The notes beneath the pieces were generated by a model that did no database searches, was not told where the DNA came from, and saw only the letters and a program-made list of their open reading frames with translations. From positions 1-5,073 of the forward strand of contig JAWOIQ010000041.1 of assembly GCA_046484585.1 (NCBI GenBank): a stretch of DNA of 5,073 bases. Direction: 5' to 3'. Source of the DNA: JAGXFP01 sp046484585 (GTDB lineage Bacteria; Desulfobacterota; Desulfobulbia; Desulfobulbales; JAGXFP01). Of the stretch, positions 1 to 5,073 are shown in pieces. Position numbers and translations under genes: made by a program. Numbering within the stretch: position 1 is the first letter of the stretch; every line of letters starts with the position of its first letter.

Positions 1-3000
1 TGAGGAATTTGGCCCTGGGCAATGGCAACGAAACTGCTGAGCCTGGCTTCCGAAGCCAGCAAATCATAGTAACTCCCATCCCTCCGGCCTTCGCTGACGT
101 TGTATCCGATGGAAAGAAAATGGCAAATTCTGCTGTACAGGAAATCAAATTCCATATTATGGGCAAATTCCCCGGATTGGCGTGCAAGTTCCTCCAGACG
201 AGCAATTCTTTTCCTCGCGCGGAAGCTCGACTCGATGATGAACCCTTTTAATTTGTCAAGCTGTTGTTTCTCCTCCAATGTCACCCAGCATTGTCCCAAA
301 TCCCCGATAAGGGGCAGCACATCACCATCGAGACAGGCCAGCCGCCTAAGCGTATGGGCATTGCCGAGACAGGGAAACTCATTAATGATCTTCTCCGTTA
401 GCGATGGTTGAGCCCATGGCACAAGCTCGCTCAGCTCATCGACGGCGTCCCGGCACTGTTTCTCAAGGGCCCCTGCCCACCACATGGCATCGCGGTCGCC
501 GGTGGCCTCAAAACTGCGAACCACCTCCCCTGCGGACCTTGCCAGCCGTTCAAGGGACTGTCTCAAGGTCCAAAGTGCTCCATCCGTTGTGGAAGACTTC
601 ATGGATTGTAAGTCTTTTGCGAATTGTAAAAGATCCGAGGGTATGGCGTCTTTCGCAACATCCATGAGGGTCATCGCCGTGTCGGTAAGACCGTCAAACA
701 GGCGTTTTCCCATCAGCTTTTCGTCGGGCAGCAAGAGCAATCCTGCGCGTAAGGTCATAAGACTCGCAGCCAGGTTTCCACTGTCTACTGACGAAACATA
801 CATGGGCAGGAGCGGTTTGAGGGATTGGGTGTCGTACCAGTTGTAGAAGTGACCGCGGTAACGCTCCAGCTCTTCCATAGTTCGGAGGGAATTGGCCGTG
901 CGATCCATGAACTGCCCAACGGAAATGTAGCCGAAGTCACAGGCCGACAGATTTGAGAGCAGCGCAAGCCCAATATTGGTAGGTGACGTGCGGTGGGCCA
1001 GCACCGCCCGAGGCTCCTCCTGATAATTATCCGGGGGAAGCCAATGATCTTCAGGACCGACAAATTTTTCGAAAAAAGCCCAGGTTTTTCGGGAAAGCTT
1101 TCTCAAAAAAAGAATCTGATCCTCGGATAGTTTTGCTCTCCGGGGGCTGATGGGCGTGCTGATCCACCAGGCGATGAAAGGAGAGGCAAACCAGAGGATC
1201 AGGACAGGAAGGGCTACAAAAAGGGCTTCAGGCCCTGCATAAAGAAGATAACCCGCTACAGCCATGGCAAAGACCGGTGCAATCCACATGCTTCGATAAG
1301 ACCCGGCAAGCGTTGCCGGGCCTTTGCGATCGGCGTCACCCGACGGGCTCCATTCAAGAAGCCCCCTGCTTGAGATCAACATTCTCCACAAAGTTTGCAA
1401 AATGGCAATGCCATTGGTAAATGCCTCATGAGGCAGGCAGAGGAGCGTAAATACGGATTGGGCAAGGCATCTGCCGGTGGTTCGGACTGCGCCGGTGAGG
1501 TGTTGGCTGATAAGTGCGTCGCCGGGCTTATTGAAGAAGCCAATGAGACAATTAATCAAAGAAGGAATCAGCACGATACTGATGACCGACACGGTACAGA
1601 ACCAGGGAGACGACAGTATGGTCCAGCCGAGAAGAAGTAATAGGCATAATGCTATGGGCGCAAGGCTTCGCCGAAGGTTGTCAAAAATTTTCCAGCGGGA
1701 TAACAAGGAAAGCGGATTTTTTGTAAAATACCTATCGGGGCCGGGAACACCTGGGAAAAGCCATCTCAGAATCTGCCAATCCCCTCGAATCCAGCGGCGC
1801 CGGCGGCTCACGTCCGCGCTGTATTGCGAAGGGTACTCTTCGTATAACTGCACATCGCTTATCAGCCCGGACCGTGCATAGCATCCTTCGATAAGATCAT
1901 GGCTGAGAATCCGGTTCTCTGGGAAACGGTCCCTGAGCACCTTCTCGAATGCATCAACATCATAAATGCCCTTGCCGATGTATGAGCCTTCACCGAAGAT
2001 GTCCTGATACACATCAGAGACAACACGGGTGTAAGGATCGACACCCGCATCAACCCCGTACATACGGGCATACCGCGACTTATTCGTTCCGGGCAGACTT
2101 ACGGCTACCCGTGGTTGTAAGATGCCATATCCGGACACGATGCGCCCCTTTTTCGCGTCGTACTGAGGACGGTTTAAGGGATGGGCCATTGCACCCACGA
2201 GTTGCCATGCCGAATCGCGCGGCAGATCTGTGTCCGTGTCAAGGGTGATGACATACTTCACTTCCTGTAAAGCTCTGATATTTCCCACAATGAGAGAAAA
2301 ACCGCTCCCGGCCCCCCCCCGGAGAAGCAAATTCAATTCTGCAAGCTTTCCCCGCTTTCTCTCGTAGCCCATCCAGATGCGTTCCTGCTGATTCCATTGG
2401 CGGGGCCGATGAAAAAGAAAAAAGGTATCACCGTTTCCTCTGTATTTTCCGTTCAATTCTTCAATTCTTTGCCGGGCCAGCAATAATAGCGGTTCATCCC
2501 CGGCAAGTTTTTCCTCATGGGCATCCAGAAAGTCAGTCAAAAGGCCAAATCGCAGGTTTACGTCCCGGTTTGCCAGAAACCGGACTTCCAGAGAACATAC
2601 CAGATCTTCAATGTTCTCTGTACTTGTAAGCATGGTGGGAACCAAGACCAGTGTGCATGATTCAGGAGGGACTCCTTCGGAAAAATCCATTCGTGGCAGC
2701 GGAAGCGGTTTGGCGAGACGTGTCGCAAAAAAATTGACCACAGCTATGGCAAGCTGGCTTACCGACAGAAAAACGACAACACCGACGAACCAGAGCAAAG
2801 GTCCGCCCATCCCGGCTGGACTGACCTCTGCCAGCAGACTGGCAGAAATAATCACTGCGAGAAAAAGGATCGAGCCGAGATAAAACAACAAAGGATACCT
2901 GCGACCGGTTCTTTGAATGATGTCAATAGCCGTCGGCCTGACCCTCACCCGCTCTTCCAGATGGGCAAGCCCTTTATCGATGAGGTAGAAGCCCACGTGA

Positions 3001-4160
3001 TCAGCCCGGTTACCACGATTTTTCCCTGCGGTGTTTTGTCGGGCCAGGCCAATCGCTTCACGGGCCACCTCCTTTTCGGAGAATCTGGTCTTTTTTGCAA
3101 CCTCCTCCACGATATGACGATATTGATCACGGGTATTAAAATCCATCCTGCCATAGATTCCGGAAGGGTCCTCCAGCAGAATTTGTTCAACGGCGCTCAT
3201 TGTTTCCACGAACTTGCGCCAGTCCATGTCGCTCAGGAATCGCAGGCTTCCGATACTGTTGCTTATGGAAAGCTGATCAGCCGCTTGCTGCTGATTCTCC
3301 GATTGCACCAATTGGTCGATGGTCAGGTAGGATTCTGTGAGTTGCTGCTCGATCCAGGCAAGAGGCAGTGCAAGAGCGGAACCCTGTCCCTGGAGACGAC
3401 GGGCAAGCTCCGCAATAAAGGAGCTGACCATGGGCGGATTTGATCGTGCCATGTCGGCAATCATGAGAATCAGCTTCTTCGGGTCCTTTTCCGCGGTCTC
3501 TGAAATTTTGTCAGCCCAAAAATCGGCCAGATCACGGTCAATCCTGTCAATGGCAATTCGGGCTGAAATCCGCCTGAGATTCTCGATCAGCGCCAGGCGC
3601 AGCATGATCGGAATTGCCCATAATTCCCCCAACTGCAATGTCGTAACCGTCTGATAGGCGGCAACAAACCTGAAGAGGCTCTCCGAATCCACCCGGCCAT
3701 CGCTATGGGATATCATCTCCAGCGCAATGTCGTAAACACGGGGAAGGCCTTTTGATGGGCCGCCTTTCAGGCACGGAAGTTTCCTGGCGTAGCCTTTCGG
3801 TAAAAGTTTCTTTGCCGCCAGAATCTGTTCCTCTATAAGATAGAAATTGTCGAGCAACCATTCCGCTGCCGGAATAATTCTGCGGTTTGCCTTCAAGGCC
3901 CTGGTCAAAAGATCGCGGACATCAAAAAGCAAGTCCTCGTTTTTAGCAAGCCTCGTCAAAAGCCTCTCCGCACCATGAACCTCACCCAGGGTGTGCAAGC
4001 CTGCCACAGTCTTTCCGTGCTCTTCCATCTGAGAGGAGCTGAACAACTCCGATCGAAACGGCATTTCGTTGCCGACGTTCTTTTGGGCGAAGGCATTCTT
4101 GGGAAGACGTTCCGGGAAACTAAAAATTTTCGTGAGAAAGTTTGCTACATGGTGCTTCAA
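1..4160 (-). CDS. ndvB: Cyclic beta-1,2-glucan synthase (GT84), C-terminus beyond window
   Basis: Partial gene: 1386 codons visible, open at the left edge, no internal stop or frameshift. The family polymerises glucose from UDP-glucose into beta-1,2-glucan at the inner membrane and closes the chain into a ring that is released to the periplasm. Seen in order: a helical N-terminal region with PAAEWLLDNFYLIEEQ at residues 97-112; membrane segments near 423-446 and 454-478; a GT84 core with LTDFLD (541-546), the DTDTD metal/nucleotide motif (641-645), GEGSYIGKGIYD (723-734), SHDLIEG with likely catalytic D755, and RRRRWIRGDW (786-795); WKIFDNLRRSL (823-833); membrane segments near 833-849, 852-875, 959-976 and 978-1001; then the start of the cyclisation (GH189-type, glycoamylase-like) domain, with TSPTNIG at 1058-1064 and SYYDLLASEARL near the edge. 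Family members are about 2,800-2,900 residues, so roughly half is missing, including the expected GH94-like part. The TTG start is chosen for its AAGGA site and TTGA overlap with the upstream stop; ATG at 4064 lacks a visible ribosome-binding site. Family assignment is very secure; the symbol is by homology only. Confidence 0.95.
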   Translation of the reverse strand, partial: MKHHVANFLTKIFSFPERLPKNAFAQKNVGNEMPFRSELFSSSQMEEHGKTVAGLHTLGEVHGAERLLTRLAKNEDLLFDVRDLLTRALKANRRIIPAAEWLLDNFYLIEEQILAAKKLLPKGYARKLPCLKGGPSKGLPRVYDIALEMISHSDGRVDSESLFRFVAAYQTVTTLQLGELWAIPIMLRLALIENLRRISARIAIDRIDRDLADFWADKISETAEKDPKKLILMIADMARSNPPMVSSFIAELARRLQGQGSALALPLAWIEQQLTESYLTIDQLVQSENQQQAADQLSISNSIGSLRFLSDMDWRKFVETMSAVEQILLEDPSGIYGRMDFNTRDQYRHIVEEVAKKTRFSEKEVAREAIGLARQNTAGKNRGNRADHVGFYLIDKGLAHLEERVRVRPTAIDIIQRTGRRYPLLFYLGSILFLAVIISASLLAEVSPAGMGGPLLWFVGVVVFLSVSQLAIAVVNFFATRLAKPLPLPRMDFSEGVPPESCTLVLVPTMLTSTENIEDLVCSLEVRFLANRDVNLRFGLLTDFLDAHEEKLAGDEPLLLLARQRIEELNGKYRGNGDTFFLFHRPRQWNQQERIWMGYERKRGKLAELNLLLRGGAGSGFSLIVGNIRALQEVKYVITLDTDTDLPRDSAWQLVGAMAHPLNRPQYDAKKGRIVSGYGILQPRVAVSLPGTNKSRYARMYGVDAGVDPYTRVVSDVYQDIFGEGSYIGKGIYDVDAFEKVLRDRFPENRILSHDLIEGCYARSGLISDVQLYEEYPSQYSADVSRRRRWIRGDWQILRWLFPGVPGPDRYFTKNPLSLLSRWKIFDNLRRSLAPIALCLLLLLGWTILSSPWFCTVSVISIVLIPSLINCLIGFFNKPGDALISQHLTGAVRTTGRCLAQSVFTLLCLPHEAFTNGIAILQTLWRMLISSRGLLEWSPSGDADRKGPATLAGSYRSMWIAPVFAMAVAGYLLYAGPEALFVALPVLILWFASPFIAWWISTPISPRRAKLSEDQILFLRKLSRKTWAFFEKFVGPEDHWLPPDNYQEEPRAVLAHRTSPTNIGLALLSNLSACDFGYISVGQFMDRTANSLRTMEELERYRGHFYNWYDTQSLKPLLPMYVSSVDSGNLAASLMTLRAGLLLLPDEKLMGKRLFDGLTDTAMTLMDVAKDAIPSDLLQFAKDLQSMKSSTTDGALWTLRQSLERLARSAGEVVRSFEATGDRDAMWWAGALEKQCRDAVDELSELVPWAQPSLTEKIINEFPCLGNAHTLRRLACLDGDVLPLIGDLGQCWVTLEEKQQLDKLKGFIIESSFRARKRIARLEELARQSGEFAHNMEFDFLYSRICHFLSIGYNVSEGRRDGSYYDLLASEARLSSFVAIAQGQIP
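2312..2320 (-). repeat. Nine-G homopolymer inside the glucan synthase gene
   Basis: The plus strand carries nine C in a row, read as G9 in the coding strand. It encodes the junction LLRGGAG at about residues 613-618, some 25 residues before the DTDTD motif. The frame is correct with nine G: GT84 motifs continue in the same frame on both sides. One base gained or lost would abolish the catalytic core. Confidence 0.9.
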
Positions 4161-4405
4161 TATAGATATTTCCTTTCTTCACCCTTTACCCCACCTGTTT
4201 GCGCACGGGAAATATGGCAGGCGACTCCCTGGACTTTTGGGTCGTTGAACCCGTCGATCACTATTTTGTCGTTGGGCCCAAGCCAGCGAAATTTCGTGCT
4301 GACCGACCCGGTTGTACCGCGTTCGGGGCGGCTGAAGACCCACCATCCGAAGATCAAAATGACCAAAAGTATCCCTGCGCCTGTAATAATTCCGATTTTT
4401 TTCAT
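4157..4405 (-). pseudogene. creA: Truncated CreA-family protein (N-terminal half)
   Basis: An 82-residue frame. Residues 1-24 form a basic start plus a hydrophobic segment (KKIGIITGAG...FGWWVF), a signal peptide or membrane anchor. Residues 33-75 match the CreA family closely: GSVSTKF, LGPNDKIVIDGFNDPKV, then C63 in VACHISRAQTGGVKG, corresponding to E. coli CreA GSVDTVF, IGPDHKIVVEAFDDPDV, VTCYVSRAKTGGIKG. CreA is a small periplasmic protein of unclear function. E. coli CreA continues for about 80 more residues (GLGLAEDTSDAAISC onward); here the match ends at G75 and is replaced by seven residues, EERKYLY, then a stop. The second conserved cysteine region is missing and cannot lie downstream in another frame, because the synthase begins there. 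I read this as a remnant left by a deletion, although a naturally short protein is possible. ATG at 4405 is preferred, with AGG nine bases upstream; a TTG at 4426 is in frame but lacks a properly spaced site. Confidence 0.8.
4170..4178 (-). promoter_or_regulatory. Ribosome-binding site deciding the TTG start of the glucan synthase
   Basis: Read on the minus strand, AGAAAGGAA ends nine bases before the TTG at 4160. It lies inside the last codons of the truncated CreA frame (encoding EERK), whose TGA stop at 4159-4157 overlaps the TTG as TTGA. The spacing and overlap support TTG as the true start and suggest that translation of the two frames is coupled. Confidence 0.75.
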
Positions 4406-4476
4406 AATGAATTGCCTATTTTTCAACCTAGCAGCACGCGTGGAATTCTGAAACCGCAGTTTTTTTCCTTGCTCCT

Positions 4477-4505
4477 ATTATACATTCTTACGCAAAGCAT
4501 GGGAA
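4477..4505 (-). promoter_or_regulatory. Sigma70-type promoter for the creA remnant and glucan synthase
   Basis: On the minus strand there is a perfect -10 hexamer TATAAT (4482-4477), a 17-base spacer, and the -35 hexamer TTCCCA (4505-4500), which matches four of six consensus positions. Transcription would begin near 4470, about 65 bases ahead of the ATG at 4405. No other promoter-like pair of this quality was seen close to the two genes, so it probably drives both. Predicted from sequence only. Confidence 0.6.
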
Positions 4506-4732
4506 CGAAATTAATCCTAAAAATACGTGTAAGTGATATGACCTTTTACTTGGTGATTGAACGAAAAGTCCATAATTCTTTCTCCCAGCGGTGATCTTTA
4601 TACACACTTGACACCGTTGGTGAAAATACCATGCCAGGATCATTATATTTACCATAACATCGGGGTTAGAGTGTTTTGATTCAGGCAATATTATGAGCAA
4701 AACTTGACTGCCCCATGCCATATCCATTTTAC

Positions 4733-4745
4733 GCGCTGAAGGCGC
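4733..4745 (-). repeat. Small GCGC hairpin adjoining the long stem-loop
   Basis: GCGC at 4733-4736 pairs with GCGC at 4742-4745 around a five-base loop. It lies five bases from the long stem-loop at 4750-4784, so the two may be parts of one structured repeat unit. Short enough to be chance on its own. Confidence 0.4.
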
Positions 4746-4749
4746 AAAA

Positions 4750-4784
4750 CATATCAGCCCAGAGCAACGCCCTGAGCTAATATG
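4750..4784 (-). repeat. Long stem-loop, probable dispersed intergenic repeat
   Basis: Arms 4750-4765 and 4769-4784 pair around a three-base loop. On the plus strand 13 of 16 positions are Watson-Crick and three are A/C mismatches. In minus-strand RNA all three become G-U pairs, giving an unbroken 16-bp stem with loop GUU. The core AGCTCAGGGC-GTT-GCTCTGGGCT resembles, from memory, a GCCCAGGGC-type palindrome that recurs between genes in various environmental bacteria. It lacks a U-run, so it is not a classical terminator. Confidence 0.7.
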
Positions 4785-4852
4785 TAAAGACCTTTCAAGC
4801 CTAAAAACCATTTTTCATAGCTGGGGTGAATTCCATGCCATTCTTTATCTTC

Positions 4853-4901
4853 TAAGTAACTCCTCACAAGTCCCCCTTTCAAAGGGGGGAGCAGTTACTT
4901 A
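4853..4901. repeat. Nested inverted repeat (MITE-like or REP-like)
   Basis: Outer arms TAAGTAACT (4853-4861) and AGTTACTTA (4893-4901) are perfect nine-base inverted repeats. They enclose an inner palindrome, CCCCCTTT (4872-4879) and AAAGGGGG (4881-4888), around a single base. The unit is 49 bp, lies between genes and has no coding capacity. Neither strand shows a U-run after the stem. This arrangement fits a small palindromic mobile repeat better than a rho-independent terminator, although a role in transcript 3' ends is possible. Confidence 0.65.
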
Positions 4902-4913
4902 TTGGTTTGGGCT

Positions 4914-4923
4914 CGGCATGCCG
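4914..4923. repeat. Ten-base perfect palindrome
   Basis: CGGCATGCCG reads the same on both strands. It lies 20 bases downstream of the stop codon of the right-edge frame and just outside the nested inverted repeat. It could be a protein-binding site or part of the same repeat; nothing further supports a function. Confidence 0.35.
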
Positions 4924-4943
4924 GGTGGAGCACTTTTAAGCAA

Positions 4944-5073
4944 CTAAGAGACCGGCTTTTTTTTCAAAGGTTCTCGACCAAAATCAGCAAAATATTTTTT
5001 CAATCCATTCATGGCCTTCACAATATCATCAATTGCCTCATGCATTCCTTGGGCCCCGGAGCCTGTTTCTGTT
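4944..5073 (-). CDS. C-terminal end of an unrecognised protein (partial)
   Basis: The frame enters from the right edge and ends with TAG at 4946-4944, giving 42 visible residues that include GMHEAIDDIVKAMNGLKKYF and a basic tail, KKKPVS. The start lies outside the window. The composition is protein-like: a probable amphipathic helix with hydrophobic residues at helical spacing, then a charged end. The spacing faintly recalls the C-terminal coiled coil of methyl-accepting chemotaxis proteins, but this is too short to assign. It has the same orientation as the creA remnant but is separated from it by about 540 bases with its own promoter, so it is probably a separate unit. With only 42 codons, a chance open frame cannot be excluded. 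Confidence 0.55.
   Translation of the reverse strand, partial: TETGSGAQGMHEAIDDIVKAMNGLKKYFADFGREPLKKKPVS

Larger units (their letters stand above)
4427..4943. other. Intergenic region without a convincing gene
   Basis: About 517 bases, AT-richer than the synthase gene. It holds the promoter at 4477-4505, stem-loops at 4733-4745 and 4750-4784, and a nested inverted repeat at 4853-4901. A 107-codon minus-strand frame (4811-4488) crosses the stem-loops, but its composition is not protein-like and it matches no family I know. The 8-mer CCATGCCA occurs three times (4629, 4713, 4833). No tRNA, rRNA or transposase is visible. Confidence 0.7.

Noticed and set aside
1..4150. Many plus-strand open frames of 67 to 176 codons (for example 2913-3443 and 484-846)
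   Set aside because: They all lie antisense to the continuous synthase frame, whose product carries clear family motifs throughout. Their own products show no recognisable family.
3975..4451. A 158-codon plus-strand frame covering the synthase start and the CreA-like frame
   Set aside because: The opposite strand encodes the CreA motifs and the synthase N-terminus in the same bases; this frame has no motif or start signal of its own.
4609..4640. Plus-strand promoter starting with TTGACA near 4609
   Set aside because: No acceptable -10 hexamer occurs at 16 to 18 bases, and there is no plus-strand gene downstream.
4488..4811. A 107-codon minus-strand open frame between the promoter and the repeats
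   Set aside because: It overlaps the -35 and spacer of the promoter and the stem-loops, has no convincing ribosome-binding site, and its residues look like a translated structural repeat rather than a protein.
4871..4901. Rho-independent terminator for the right-edge gene
   Set aside because: The palindrome is GC-rich, but no T-run follows it in either direction and the inner loop is a single base, so it is better described as a repeat.

Overview
The window is dominated by one very large gene on the minus strand. An uninterrupted frame runs from a TTG start at 4160 through the left edge of the window, giving 1386 visible codons with no stop. The protein is recognisably a cyclic beta-1,2-glucan synthase (Cgs/NdvB/ChvB family): an N-terminal helical region, two membrane segments, a complete GT84 glycosyltransferase core with its acidic motifs and the RRRRW motif, further membrane segments, and the first part of the cyclisation/glycoamylase-like domain. 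The C-terminal GH94-like region expected in this family would lie beyond position 1. Every open frame on the plus strand between about 1 and 4150 is a shadow of this gene.

Immediately upstream, also on the minus strand, is a short gene (4405 to 4157). Its product is a clear CreA-family N-terminal half that stops abruptly after the TGGVKG motif, at about half the family's usual length. Its stop codon overlaps the synthase start as TTGA, and the synthase ribosome-binding site lies inside its last codons. The two genes therefore look like one transcription unit, with a good sigma70-type promoter (TTCCCA, 17 bp, TATAAT) at 4505-4477 ahead of both.

From about 4427 to 4943 there is no convincing gene. 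The stretch is AT-richer and holds the promoter, a long stem-loop at 4750-4784 whose three non-Watson-Crick positions all become G-U pairs in minus-strand RNA, a smaller hairpin next to it, and a nested inverted repeat at 4853-4901. These look like dispersed intergenic repeats. At the right edge a minus-strand frame ends at 4944 and supplies the last 42 residues of an unrecognised protein, probably the end of a separate upstream gene.

The organism is a Gram-negative bacterium of medium GC: cyclic beta-1,2-glucans act in the periplasm and CreA is a family of Gram-negative bacteria. The synthase resembles, from memory, versions outside the rhizobia such as those of Desulfobacterota, but this is a weak inference. 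I see no defence system, CRISPR array, RNA gene or transposase. The points most worth a second look are the broken CreA/synthase junction, the nine-G tract inside the GT84 domain, and the structured repeats.
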